Source of the DNA: Strongylocentrotus purpuratus
Taxonomy: Eukaryota > Echinodermata > Echinoidea > Camarodonta > Strongylocentrotidae
Direction of reading: 5' to 3'
NCBI RefSeq assembly: GCF_000002235.5
Contig: NW_022145601.1
Location: forward strand, 24,398,848 to 24,462,847
DNA: 64,000 nt
In this document: positions 1 through 11,900 of the stretch, in pieces
How the letters are laid out: every line of letters starts with the position of its first letter
How positions within the stretch are numbered: the first letter of the stretch is position 1
The notes under the pieces: model-generated
Told to the model about the DNA's origin: nothing
Seen by the model: the letters and a program-made list of their open reading frames with translations, nothing else
The model's database searches: none
Made by a program: the position numbers and the translations under genes

Positions 1-841
1 ACCATTGAACGTGCATATGCTATTTATGGACCACTGGATGAACTTTAGGACATGCTGGTAGGTAATGAATCGGTACTATTAGTATGATGTTACATAAAGT
101 ATAGATGTACATTTCGTATAAACCGTACATGTTGCATTGTACAGAGCATTACAGGTAAATAGACCCTATCCGATGGAAAGCTGAATGAACATAGAATACA
201 AATATAAAGCAATAACAAATATTTTCTCTGTCAGTATTGAACAAAAGCAAATCAAAACCTCATTTTCCTTCCAAGTTATGGGTCAACAGGGTCAATTAGG
301 CCGCAGTTACGGTGACGACATTACATGTGAACACGATCTGCTCGTCTATATAGCTGAGGCAATGAGCCATGCTTTATTTAATGCAAAGTCATTGTGAATC
401 TGCGTATTCCACCTAAAATGATGTCATCAAGTCGATAGCTAGGTTTAAAGTCAACTACTTCCGATTTACAAAGCTTTAAATTTTGAGTTTTCAGAGAGCT
501 ATACTCCTATGACAGGCACTAAAATAGCCTATAATTGACATTGCTGCAATCTCTGGCTTATAAGCTTTCTGTTGATATGTAAATTTATCTATTTCACATT
601 TTTTATTCCGACAGGGTCTTTGAACATCAAACATCATTAAAAGATCTATACACAAGATCTTAGTCTGATTCAGAGGATGTTGAACTGTGCTTTCTCTGCA
701 TTCCCTCCAATTTCACAAATTCATTCAGCAAATACTTACTTGCATTTTGCAATATTCAGTGGCAATATGATTCTGAGACAGTTTCATTCATGACTTCCAA
801 AATTATGATAGGAGTAGGTTGATGAAGAGAGACTGACTTAC
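1..841. other. VPS13D intronic sequence, no exon seen
   Basis: This stretch should be the intron after VPS13D exon 4. I looked for the next chorein segment on the minus strand and did not find it. A plus-strand open frame of 70 codons at 185-397 resembles nothing I know and is probably chance. Confidence 0.5.
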
Positions 842-931
842 TTGTAGATTCTCCAAGACATTGTAGAAGATGTTTGTAGAGTATGCATACCAAGATGTAT
901 CCTCATTCGGACCAGAGGCTTCCATTTTTCT
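842..931 (-). CDS. VPS13D: VPS13D coding exon 4
   Basis: Thirty codons, phase 0 at both ends, acceptor CTTTTAG and donor GTAAGT. Encodes [20 protein letters not shown] then [10 protein letters not shown]. It aligns with the family segment that has an SYWYS-like motif followed by a V-E-N-[IL] strand, so it is the expected next exon. Confidence 0.85.
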
Positions 932-3375
932 CTAAAAGTACAAGAAAAGAAGTTTGTATCATTAGAAAGGGCGATTACAATAAATGAAATAATAGTAAAG
1001 ATATAATGACTGCTCTAATATTTGAGGGATAGTTGTTTTTATAGGCTCAAGGGGATGTTACATACTGTTATCAGCCCGTAAAAAACGTAATTCCGATGAA
1101 AAAAATTTGGATGAAAAACAGAGTAATTCCGGCAAAAACGGAATGGTTGGCAGCTCTGGAAGTGCATCTTTTGGAAAATGACATCAAATGTCTTCAAATG
1201 TATCATCATCTCTCAATTTGATGGATGCGGTAAAACCAGAAACTTGCACAGGCATGCTAATGTCATGCATGTGAGAGTGAATTTTCAGGATGCATCTTAT
1301 AACAGCAAAAAAGTAGATGGCACTTCGACTGTGCTCCGCCATAGGGTGATTTTACAACCCAAAACGGAAGCAATTTTTTTAAATTCAAGTTTGATTGTAA
1401 TCGATCTGCCAGTTCTAATGATAATGCGATCACAAGCTATTTTTGAATACATAATGAGCCCCACAACTTTTGACCATTGACCTCATGACCCTAAAATCTA
1501 ATCAATTCATTGGCTCTGCAAGATACATACATGACCCAAGTTTGGCGCTAATCTATCCATCGGTTCTTAAGATAATGCGACCACGAGCTATTATTGCATA
1601 CATATTGAGCCCTGTGACCTTTGACCTTGTGACCCCAAAATCTAATCAGTTCAGTGGCTCTGCAAGATACATACATGACCTAAGTTTGGCACGAATCCAT
1701 CAATTGGTTCTTGAGATAACGCGATCACGAGAACCGGACGTACATGTACAGATGTACTGACGGACGGACAGCTCGAAAACATAATGCCTCTGGATAAAAA
1801 TTATAAAAATTTGTGATGTATCATCTTCTTACCTTCCATTGAGCCTCGATGGCATCCAGCTGCTGCTGCTTCCTGTCCTGTTCCGGGGCCTCCTCTTTCT
1901 CATCGTACTTGGTCCTCAGAGCAGGACCAGCTACCAGGTACAGGTTCTCTATAGAGATCACCCATGGCTCCGTCTTTAGATGCGTGACTGGGATCTGAAG
2001 ACGAATCTTTCCAATGAACCCTGCAAAATTAGATGTTGAAACCCACATTTTTTTTCTTCTTTTGATCAAACTGTACAAACTTAATAAAAAGTTAAATTGA
2101 AAAGAAACAATAGAGAAGTTAAATTCATGTATACATGTATACTCAGTATTGAAATACTCGTTACAGAGAGAAATACATGTAAAAAGCAAATTGCTATCAT
2201 TTTTATGACAACCTAAACTGTAAATCAAAAAGGATTATGAAAAAATTAAAAACACAGATTTAGATAAATAGAACTAGTAAAGGGGACAACAAAATAAAAA
2301 AAGACAACAAATTAGAGACGGTGGCAGAGGATGGGGATAATCTTCACAAGCTATGGTCAAACCAGAACCTTGAAGAAAAGAAGAGACTTATATAAAATGC
2401 AAATATGTTGTGATGTGATTCATTTATTTTGTAGCATAAAAATGGAAAGCACCCTAAATTTCACAACAGTGGTCAAAATTATTGGTTTTACAATAATGCT
2501 TCTGAACAGACACGTCATAACATCTGTTTTGAGCCAGAAGGATATGAACTAATATAACTAACACAGAGCTAACGCCCTTATGGCTCTAAACAGACAATAT
2601 AAATCAGCTTGATCCATACCAGCTTTGACTTCGACGGGCAGGTCTAATTCTTTCAAGGCATCTTTCCTCAATGGAAGATTTTCCAGTTCAACTGCACCTG
2701 TATTAAAGAATTTAAAAAAAAAAAATGGATGAGTTATCACTCAATCTCGGAATTTGAACAACAACAAAATGGAAAATTAACACATTGCCTACTGGAACCG
2801 AGTGGTTCCTGTACAAAGTCTATAGGAATTAGAGAATTCAGTAAACAATGGGTTGTGAGATCACCACTATGCAACACAAATACATGTTAATACTGCTCTA
2901 CATCCCTTTTGGGGCATTCCATATTTCTGTAAACAACACATACCTGTATGACAGTGAAACCAGTGAATATTTGCTGCAAGTAGTTGAGAATTTGTCTTCA
3001 CTGCTAGTCGCATATCAAACATACATGTACAAAATCATTTGTAATAATTGAAAGAGATATACGTGCAATACAATTCACACATTACATAGGGTCACTGGAA
3101 TTCCAGTCATTTTTTAGAAGAGCTTCTCAATTCTTCTACTTACATGACATGCTTAGAAGCCTGGCCTGGATTCCTTAACCCATTCAATACAAACTCTCTT
3201 TCTTCCAACACATCTCTATGGGTCTATATATTATATTTACATGAAATACAATAGTATCAAAAAGGGTTAATAACATACCAGACAGAAGTCCTATTGAGAG
3301 CTGATCTGTGTTGAGGTTCTCAACATATTCTCCCAGATAGGTATTGAGAACCCATGCTGCCAACCGTTCTAACAT
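842..3375 (-). CDS. VPS13D: VPS13D, N-terminal part (4 coding exons, gene continues off the left edge)
   Basis: VPS13 proteins are very long bridge-like lipid transporters at organelle contact sites; VPS13D is the member needed for mitochondrial clearance and peroxisome formation (family knowledge). The four exons (3279-3375, 2620-2697, 1833-2020, 842-931) join in phase into 151 codons. The product starts [20 protein letters not shown] and continues with [20 protein letters not shown], then [11 protein letters not shown] and [12 protein letters not shown]. This is the chorein N-terminal region, and the [18 protein letters not shown] and PWVISI blocks match VPS13D rather than VPS13A, B or C (recalled, not searched). 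All internal junctions have GT donors and AG acceptors. Only about 3% of the family's usual length of over 4,000 residues is present. The start is the ATG at 3375; the preceding in-frame GTG is not needed. The SUMF2 gene lies head to head, 5.5 kb away. Confidence 0.93.
1323..1798 (+). repeat. Interspersed repeat with ~160-bp internal monomers (family A, copy 1)
   Basis: Same family as 55561-56605 and 58542-59138. It has the head motif CTCCGCCATAGGG, monomers containing GACCCCAAAATCTAATCA and GGCTCTGCAAGATACATACA, and a tail with GACGGACGGACAGCTCGAAA then AACATAATGCCTCTGG. The copy lies in the VPS13D intron between exons 4 and 3 and its head is decayed. It contains a TGACCTTTGACCT pair near 1617. 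Confidence 0.75.
1833..2020 (-). CDS. VPS13D: VPS13D coding exon 3
   Basis: Encodes [40 protein letters not shown], then a charged stretch ending EAQWK. Acceptor TTTTGCAG, donor GTAAGA, ends in phase 0. The charged tail corresponds to the E/K/R-rich linker after the first chorein strands. Confidence 0.93.
2620..2697 (-). CDS. VPS13D: VPS13D coding exon 2
   Basis: Encodes [20 protein letters not shown] then PVEVKAG. Acceptor is ATTAATACAG-like (TACAG) and donor is GTATGG. Phase 1 at both ends, so it is symmetrical. Confidence 0.93.
3279..3375 (-). CDS. VPS13D: VPS13D coding exon 1
   Basis: Starts at ATG 3375 and encodes [20 protein letters not shown] followed by [12 protein letters not shown]. 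It ends at a GTATGT donor after the first base of a Gly codon (phase 1). The extreme N terminus of chorein begins at or near residue 1 in all VPS13 proteins, which supports this start. Confidence 0.93.
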
Positions 3376-3675
3376 CACGGCTTGACTTGGGAATCCTCTA
3401 GGCTAAAGAATCCTTAACTGCATCATTGAAAATCTAATTTCTGCGGTTTCTCGTTTCTGTAAAGACACTAAAAAAAATTATTAATGAGAAAAAAGAATAA
3501 AAATAGAGGCAGAAGCTGTTCTCGTCTGCAATCAAGGGTAACTTATCCCTGTATTTTTATGAACATGTATATTGCATAAGAACTAGGGAACAAAAGCACT
3601 GGGTCATTAAAGTGCCATCTAGCAATAGCATGTATTTGGAATATATCTTTGATTTTGGAAACCAACATACTGCAG

Positions 3676-3770
3676 CGGTAAATTGGTAGATGGGTACCTG
3701 GTAGGAAGAAATTCCTTGAATGCTTTTGGCGCCTTTTCATGGTAGCTCAGCTAAAGCTAGGTAATGATTT
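3676..3770 (+). mobile_element. SINE fragment (internal part)
   Basis: GGTAGATGGGTACCTGGTAG, a pyrimidine-poor spacer and TGGTAGCTCAGCTAAAGC resemble the body of the SINEs at 34180-34385 (AAATGGGTATCAGTCAGGAA ... GCTGTGCTAAAGCCAGGG). The tRNA-like head is missing. Confidence 0.45.
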
Positions 3771-3927
3771 TATGATTGCAAGTCTCTAAGGGAGAACAGG
3801 ACTTATTACTGATGATGAGGCTACCTTGGGTAAACAAGACATATTATTATTATTATCATTATTTTTTTTTCTTCTTCTTTTTGTCTCATATCATCCAAAG
3901 TGAAGAAAGGTACATTGATATTACTAC

Positions 3928-4341
3928 TGTAGCATAACTAGTCCAGTAGTTTAGTAAGACGTAGAGGGCGTTATAGTTAATTGTGAAATATATATGTGTA
4001 CATCGTGAGATGTCAGGGAGTCAGCGCTTAGCTGCCATTGGGGCAGGTTCTACATAGTTGTGATCTGTGAGTCAGCGTCGGGCTGTCGTTGCGACAGGTC
4101 CGTTACCAGGAACGAGTAAAGTTACTTGAACTGCAGATACTGTGCAATTGTTGTTTCTTTAGTCCTGTCAGACATTCAGTGATTGCTGGAGTGAGTAAAA
4201 TGAGAGCTAGTCCACGTTATTTCTTACACGATATACTTTTGTGAGAGCCCACTGAGAGTTGAATGATTGTCGAGAGCGTGAACCGGGTTTTGAGAGACTG
4301 CAAGGCAGAACGCTACCCCGGCAGAGCCCGGTTACGCCACA
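3928..4341. mobile_element. Probable solo LTR (414 bp) with 4-bp target duplication
   Basis: The segment starts TGTAGCATAAC and ends GTTACGCCACA, so it has TG...CA ends. It is flanked on both sides by CTAC (3924-3927 and 4342-4345), consistent with a 4-bp target-site duplication. Length and internal composition suit a Ty3/Gypsy-type LTR. No gag, pol or primer-binding site sits next to it, so it would be a solo LTR left by recombination. Orientation cannot be set, because the reverse complement also reads TGTGGC...GCTACA. Confidence 0.5.
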
Positions 4342-5440
4342 CTACTTTATCAATAATTGTATTATGTATTTATTAATGAATTCATAGCGGAGGGGTCATT
4401 CAGCTTTGTCTTTTTGCCATGAATTATTGGATCTCTGTACAACTGTACCATGTTGGCGTCAACCAATCCATTTATAAATAGAAATAAGAATACTTGTTTT
4501 CATTAGCTTCCGCTTGTAAACAAAATCCTTTAAACACATGTTATTAACCAAAGGAATTAATTGAATAAAAAAAAATTCACAGAAGTTAATTCAAATGTAT
4601 TTGTAAACCAATTACAGCATCAGATTTCAATCATTAAAGCTGTGACCATAGAATCGGTGTGACCATTTTTGTTCGACTCAGTTTTGGCCACAAATGAATC
4701 TTTTAATAACTGCTTGACAAACTCAAGGACATGTTGTTACAGATGATGGTGAGATCCTTCCAGTCCTTTGACCTATTCAACTTGTAGGTTGAATAGATGA
4801 GAGAGCTTGCCATTAATTTAACAAGAACAACAAAATTATTTCAATTTTCTGCTCGACTTGTTTTGTCTCAAAACATTTGCCATTTGCATGATTGTTCTTT
4901 CCTTCACTTAGTCTAGTCAGTCTCAGTCATTCTTTTGCCTCAGGAAGATAATAAACATCTTCATATATCACATTAGAGAGGACAATCTATCTGATATACC
5001 AGTCCAGGATAAATAAGATAGCATACAAAACTATTTGCAGTGGTGACACATCAACGTTCAGACCTCGGTCCTCTTGGCCTACACAAAAATCAACACACGG
5101 GACCGAAGCCATACAAACTGACATTTCGGTCAGGATATCTTATCACGTAAAAATGACATAAAGAATAACTTTAACCCGAATTTTCTCATACAGTTCTATT
5201 TCACATATAATATTACATAGGTAATTAGTACTACCAAGGATTGAATAACTCGTTTTATCCCACAAATCATAATTTATATTTACCAGTTTGGGAGTGTCTT
5301 CTCCGGATCAGATTTAGAGAAAGATTAAATCTAAGATTGATAACTTTCATCTAATAGCATACGCGTTTGATGTATCGTAATTTCAGGGAGCTCGAAGCGC
5401 GCAAGGAGCAACGGGCCCTTATATAAACTAGATAAGAAAT

Positions 5441-6961
5441 GTACACTGTTGGTCATAATGGTGGAAAAATTATTTTTACCCCAATTTTTTGAATGATTTT
5501 GACAATGATTTATTCCTAATAGATCTAGATAATAGTATACATTCTCAGATTTTATTGAATGACAATTGGGGAGTGTTTGTTTTGCGTGACTGCTAAAGCA
5601 AAGCAACTAGGGTATGTCCTTAAGTCATATCTGACAGTAATGGGGATTAATACCTCTTAAAAGGGCACTAATATAGCACATCGACACGGTTTATATCCTG
5701 GGGGCTCACAGTAACGAGGCCATTGCTTAGTCAATGAATCATGACTGACGCAGTTGTACACTGTTGGTCATAATGGTGGAATAATTATTTTTACCCCAAT
5801 TTTTTGAATGATTTTGACAATGATTTATTCCTAATAGATCTAGATAATAGTATACATTCTCAGATTTTATTGAATGACAATTGGGGAGTGTTTGTTTTGC
5901 GTGACTGCTAAAGCAAAGCAACTAGGGTATGTCCTTAAGTCATATCTGACAGTAATGGGGATTAATACCTCTTAAAAGGGCACTAATATAGCACATCGAC
6001 ACGGTTTATATCCTGGGGGCTCACAGTAACGAGGCCATTGCTTAGTCAATGAATCATGACTGACGCAGTTGTACACTGTTGGTCATAATGGTGGAATAAT
6101 TATTTTTACCCCATTTTTTTGAATGATTTTGACAATGATTTATTCCTAATAGATCTAGATAATAGTATACATTCTCAGATTTTAATGAATGACAATTGGG
6201 GAGTGTTTGTTTTGCATGAGTGCTAAAGCAAAACAACTAGGGGACCTATGTCCTTAAGTCATATCTGACAGTAATGGGGATTAATACCTCTTAAAAGGGC
6301 ACTAATATAGCACATCGACACGGTTTTGATCCTGGGGGCTCACAGTAACGAGGCCATTGCTTAGTCAATGAATCATGACTGACGCAGCGGGCGCTAGGGT
6401 ACGTCGACGCGACCCCACACAAAAAAACAAAGAAAATGCAATAAGTTTTCGATAATTCATTGCATTTTGCCCCGACCCCCAACATAAATGTTGGCATGCC
6501 TTAAACCATAATGCATGGCCGTACAGAGGGATTTTTCCTGTTGGGGACTGGGGGGAAATGCAATGAATTATTGAAAACTTATTGCATTTTCTTTGTTTTT
6601 GTGGGGGCGTCGACGTAACCTAGCGCCCGCTGCATACAGTCATGATTCTTTGGCTAAGCAATGGCCTCATTACTGAGAGCCCAAAACCAAAACCAAAACC
6701 GTGTCGATGTGCTATATTAGTGCCCTTTTATGAGGCATTATACTGTCAGTTATGACTTAAGGACGTAGGTTCCCTAGTTGATTAGCATAGTAGCACACAA
6801 ATGCTTCAGCAGTCACGCAAAACAAACACTCCCCAATTGTCATTCAATAAAATCTGAGAATGTATACTATTATCTAGATCTATTAAGAATAAATCATTGT
6901 CAAAATCATTCAATAAATTGGGGTAAAAAATAATTATTCCACCATTATGACCAACAGTGTA
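5441..6961. mobile_element. Foldback element with three direct arm copies facing one inverted copy
   Basis: A 315-bp unit starting GTACACTGTTGGTCATAATG occurs in tandem at 5441, 5756 and 6071. It reappears as a reverse complement from 6961 back to about 6634, ending CATTATGACCAACAGTGTA. The arms share motifs such as ATTCCTAATAGATCTAGATA and CACTCCCCAATTG. The first three units are nearly identical; the inverted arm is more diverged. Small open frames of 60-91 codons within the units have no recognisable product. Confidence 0.85.
6384..6633. mobile_element. Inner inverted repeat (nested MITE) at the foldback centre
   Basis: The segment begins GCAGCGGGCGCTAGGGTACG and ends TAACCTAGCGCCCGCTGC. 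The arms continue through ACGTCGACGC and an AAAGAAAATGCAATAAGTTT block, about 90 bp per arm. It lies exactly at the centre of the foldback element, so it is either its loop-proximal arm or a MITE inserted there. Confidence 0.7.
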
Positions 6962-7156
6962 TAGAGTATCCTGGGCCCGGCTTTTTTTTAAGGGGGATCA
7001 AAGATAATGACAATGAATAAGTTTTAAATGTTTTCGAAACGGAGTCACACCCCGACATTCAAAAAATCATCACCCAAATAATCTCCCCCTCCCTTTTCCT
7101 TTTTTTTCCCGCTATATAAGTACAGGCCACCGTCGTGTATATTATCGTACTGAGTA

Positions 7157-7360
7157 GTCACTTCAGGCGCAGATCCAGGATTTCTTAGGGGGGGGGGGCA
7201 AATTTGAAATCAATTTGAAATTTAGTGTGCTTAAATTTGAAAAATCGTGCCGAACGCTAATTCGTTCAGTGTGTGGGGGGAGGGGGGGGGGTAGTGATCA
7301 CTAATTTTTTTTGGCTCTCGAAAATTTGAAAAATTGCACCCCCCCCTTGAGGGGCATCTC
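7157..7360. repeat. Poly-G-containing interspersed repeat
   Basis: GGCGCAGATCCAGGATTTCT is followed by a G run, AAATTTGAAA motifs, a second G run and finally a C run. A similar GGGGCGGATCCAGCTGG plus G-run segment is at 63296-63560, so this is a dispersed repeat and not just a homopolymer. Confidence 0.45.
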
Positions 7361-8853
7361 CAAAAAAAGAGGTAAAATAAACGTATTTTTACACTGTTTT
7401 TTTTTAAATAGCTATATGTTGTTAGAAAAATTCCATTTATAGATAGGTCAACATAAAGTTATTCCATTATTAACGAAATATAGTTTTTAACTATCTTGTT
7501 TTAAATAGTTCTATTGTAGATTTTTTTTCAATGATTGTTCTTAAACATTATTTTCCGTAGAATCAAATTGGAGGCACTAAGAGTCAGTGGGGCCAGTGAG
7601 CCAGTAAGATGACGGTAGTTTAAGCGTACTTTGGTAGACTCTCCAGTGGCGTATCCAAACCTTGGCCTCAGGAGCTAATAGGGCAAAACATATCAGTTTA
7701 CTGTGATTAAGTTCACACGGCGGAAACAACTTTTGAGAAACGTGTTTTGTGGAGAGGTTGGGGGCGGCCGGGCGGGGTTATATTGACCAAGTGAATTATT
7801 ATTGGATTATTTTAATAAGTCAGAATGTGTCTTTTCATGCGTTTCCATGCATGTATCATCGTTTACATTTATTACACGGTAGCCTACTATCTGACATTCT
7901 TCAATCAAAGCTTTGCTATTGTTTGTTAAACTTTTGTTATAAAGTATTGATGAGGGGGGAAAGCATCCATGTCTTTTCTTGTCTTTGCTGGGATGAACAT
8001 GAACATGAGTCAAATCGGCTCAGATGACTGAATTTGTTGAATTTCTGTGCGATGTTTATAACTGATTCCCTGTTTTATCTCATTCAATCTTAATATCCTA
8101 TGTACTTACTTCCTCAAAACCAAATGAAACATTAAAACATCAACCAATTTAAAATATCGACAAATGTTCGAAATTCATACATCCAAGCCTGAGTCAATTT
8201 TTCAAATTTCCTCAATTAATCCTCAAGACATGCAGGCTTACGAAGTAAAATACACATTCATTTATAAAAATGTACATTATGATATGGAAGAAGGGAATAC
8301 AATAAACTAGGCCAGGTCAGGAGCTCACGTCGCGACACTCAGTGATAAAGTGGTAAGATATTATGACGGCACTAATATTTTCCCCCTGACACGTTTACCT
8401 CTGACATATTTACCTATAACATTTTTACCTGGCACCCCCTGCCCCCCCCCCCCCCACAAACATAAGGCTGGCAGTTTTTTAAGAGGGGCTGCAGACTAAA
8501 GCCCCCACCAGTACCATGGTGGTTAGAGCGATCCATCAAGAGAACGATTGTTACCCTTCTCCATTTATTGTTCTATAAGCTTTTTTTTTAAAGTTGAATT
8601 TTGTGTATTGTAATTATAAAGAGAAAACTAATTTTGCCCCGGAGCACTGATCGAGCACTTGTCACGTACGCACACTGTGTACGTGTACGTAAACATAGAT
8701 TTAGTTCTTTCAAAAGTAAGTTATCTTTCGCATATCGCGTCTTACGTGTCAAGAAATTGCATTGAAGAAGGTCTCAGCTCACGGCGGGCCACGGAATTAT
8801 TAGCCACTTTTGCGAAAACTCGACTTATTCTTTAAGACGCCCCTGTTCGAGTA

Positions 8854-8956
8854 ATGAAGATAGGAGCATTTACCATGTTGACCATTTACTCGAGCCTTGC
8901 CTTTATGGTGCTTATATCGCTTTCTCATGCCTTATCTAAAGACGAAGTTCCTGCCG
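8854..8956 (+). CDS. SUMF2: SUMF2 coding exon 1 (signal peptide)
   Basis: ATG AAG ATA GGA at 8854 opens a 34-codon exon, [20 protein letters not shown] followed by [14 protein letters not shown], ending at a GTAAGT donor in phase 1. A second ATG at codon 8 could also start a signal peptide. This exon is inferred from phase, donor and signal-peptide character, since signal peptides are not conserved in sequence. Confidence 0.8.
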
Positions 8957-11900
8957 GTAAGTACAAGCGGAATCTCTTGTGTCCAGTGCCCCGTCGCGTC
9001 GGCAGAGGACAGAGCTAGCTGTCGATTGGTTCGGATCCGCCTCGCCTTGCCTTGCTTGAACTTCGCTCACGTTCACAACGTACACGAGCTCCGTTCGCGC
9101 CCCTAGCCAGGGCTTAGGTCAGGCTGGACTGGACCGACAGCTAGCTCAACCTGCCAACACTTAGCGACTAACCTAGCGTTTTCCCCTTAGCATTAGTTGC
9201 ATGTTGTCTAAATCAAAATGAAATTGTTTTCTATTAATGATTATTGTACTGTTTTGCCTTGTTTTGTGTAGACTACATTTGTTGATTAATTGTATAGATC
9301 TACGTTGAAAAATGCTGCCCCATTTCACATTCTTCTTCTTCTTCTTCAAGATAATCTGCCTCCTTCAATACTGAAGATTCTTGCAGATGCCGTATACTCG
9401 GCCTGATTGGGGTGTGCAGGTGGACCATTACACCGAGGTTTCCCCCTACTCTTATACGAAAAGTGCAATGGGTTCTTAACGTGCAAGGGTAGTGACTCTC
9501 CTGTACACGGGGCCTCCATTTAACGTCCTATCCGAGGGACGGAGTGTTTTCCACTTGACATAACCTGCGTCTATGAACAAGGGAAGGGGCACGTTAGCAC
9601 ACAACGCAGACTTCAGTCATCCGCCTCGGTGGGAGTCGAACCCGGGATCTTTGGTTCGACAGGCAGACGCTTTACCGACTGAGCCAACTCGCCTCCTCTA
9701 AAGACTACATTACCCCTCGAACATCATCCTGGAAGATCATCTCCCTCCCTCCCCCCCCCCCCCCCGCCCATATCCTGGAAAATCATTTTCATCGGACATG
9801 ATCTGGGATGTTTTTACCCCTGGATAACTCTCTGAACGTTGCATCCATGGGGTGGGGAGGGGGGGGGGGGGGTACTCACATAGGACATATTGTGCCGCTG
9901 TAATGGATCACTTTTTCACAAAAAAATTCTAAACATTGGTCCCACATGGGTCAGTTTTTTCAAAATTTCCAACATTTTCAAAACACTCGAAAAAAACACC
10001 CGAAAATTGTGAAAAATAGGTTTTTTTTGGAGAAAAATGACCCCTATTAATGGGTAGGGGTCTCGAGGCTTTGGCGGCACACCCCCGTCCAAACCAAATA
10101 TGAGTACCCCCCCCCCCCCCCCAGGGATCCATACCCTTGAATTACATCTACATGTAGGGGTACCAGTAATTTTATTAGGGGGAAGTTATCTGAGGGATCA
10201 TCGTGAGGGCAGATATAGTCCAGGAGATCTTTATTTGTGTGAAAAAAATATGTATGATTTTATTTGATATATTTCAATGTTGTATCACATCACTAATATC
10301 TATTCTACATGTAGCACTCTTATGGAGGTATACTATAGTCTGTTGTTGATAATGCTACACTATACTTCATAGAACAGCAAATAAATAGATATATAAAAAA
10401 ATGATTAAACAATTGATGAAATTCATAGAAAACATAATTAAACGTGACATGCTGCGTCAACTTGGATGGACCTCCCTCCAGAAGAGAAGAGAGCATCAAT
10501 GTCTTACCTTACTGTACAAGATACACTACTCTTTGGTTGACTTTGACATCCACCACTACATCCAACTGGCAACAGTCGTAAGAACTACAAGATCGTCTCG
10601 TCCTTACTGTTATCTTGTCATGCAGTCACGAACAGAGCAACATATTCACTCCTTCTTTCCTCGCACTGTTCGAAAGTGGAACGCTCTCCCTCTTGAGGTT
10701 GTCCTGGCTCCATCAGTGGAAGCCTTCCAGAGACAACTAAAGACTGGGGGGAAGTTAATTCCGGCAATATTTTTTTATTGGCACTATGTATATATATATA
10801 TACCTCTCACAGGTCTGCACACCTGGACATCCCCATGTCGCCACACACATGCACTCGCACACATCTGCAAGAATCTTCAGCAGTGAAGGAGGCAGATTAT
10901 TTTGAAGAAGAAGAAGAAGAATGTGATCATTTGGAAATAGCCTAACTATATGTACTATTAATCGAAAGTAATGGTATTTAGATATTGTTTCCAATTAAGA
11001 GGTAACACTGTTATTTGAATCGCAATGTATTATACATTATTCATCTTTTAACGTTTACTGTTTTACAAGATGTATAATTGATATGAACAATATAACACTT
11101 GTATCTCCATATGTCCACATTATCCAGGAAATGTGTCAACCATCCTACTTCATAGTAGAGATTTGTATGCATACTTGACCAGTATAGTCCACGCCTGCTC
11201 CAATTTGAAAGCTGACACTACAAGCCATGTGCCACGTCTCACTGCAGTCTTGGACAAAAGAAATTTAGAATACCCCCTTTCCTTAATCCCCTTACCAGTA
11301 CCTGGGCTGGAATTCCTGGAAAAAAAAAGATCGTTTATATGTAACTTAGAAAAAGGGACTGTTTCTACTTCAGTGATTTTGGTTGTGCTATCTTATTCTT
11401 TAGAATACCCCTTTCCTTAATCCCCTTACGGGTACCTGGGCTGGAAGAAAAAAAATTGTTTATATGTAACTTAGAAAAAGGGACTGTTTCTACTTCAGTG
11501 ATTTTGATTGTGCTACCTTATTCTTTAGAATACCCTGTGGCTTAATTCCAGTAACTGGGCTGGGAAGAAAAAAAATCATGTACATGTAAATGAACAAGTA
11601 ACAAGTAACTTAGAAAGTGGGACTTTTTCTGCTTCAGTGATTTTTGTTGAGCTACCTTATTCTTAATATGTACATGTATGTACATTGTATGTATAAATGG
11701 GACTTACATGTTGTCTGTTTGAACCCAGAAATGCATTAGCTCCTATCGTGTAACACAGAGCTACATGTACATGTAGTTAACACCTTTCTGGCTTCGAGCA
11801 GACAATGTATTTTACTTATTTAACATGTCTGGGACCCATTTTCACATACCAAACTTGTAACTTTCTTCTTTTTCCCCTCTTTTTATAGGGGTTTGCTAAA

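Larger units (their letters stand above)
3376..8853. other. Intergenic region between divergent VPS13D and SUMF2
   Basis: Head-to-head spacer of 5.5 kb that must hold both promoters. It is mostly mobile-element debris: a SINE fragment, a probable solo LTR, a foldback element and a poly-G repeat, annotated separately. No coding region is recognised. The segment just upstream of SUMF2 (about 8640-8853) has more CpG than its surroundings (for example CACGTACGCACACTGTGTAC), as expected near a promoter, but I see no TATA box there. Confidence 0.5.

Noticed and set aside
3376..3378. GTG upstream of the VPS13D ATG as the start codon
   Set aside because: The next codon, ATG at 3375, gives the family's usual MLE start. 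GTG initiation is not expected here.
10755..10994. 79-codon minus-strand frame
   Set aside because: It is antisense to the LINE fragment and its GAA tail, with no known domain.
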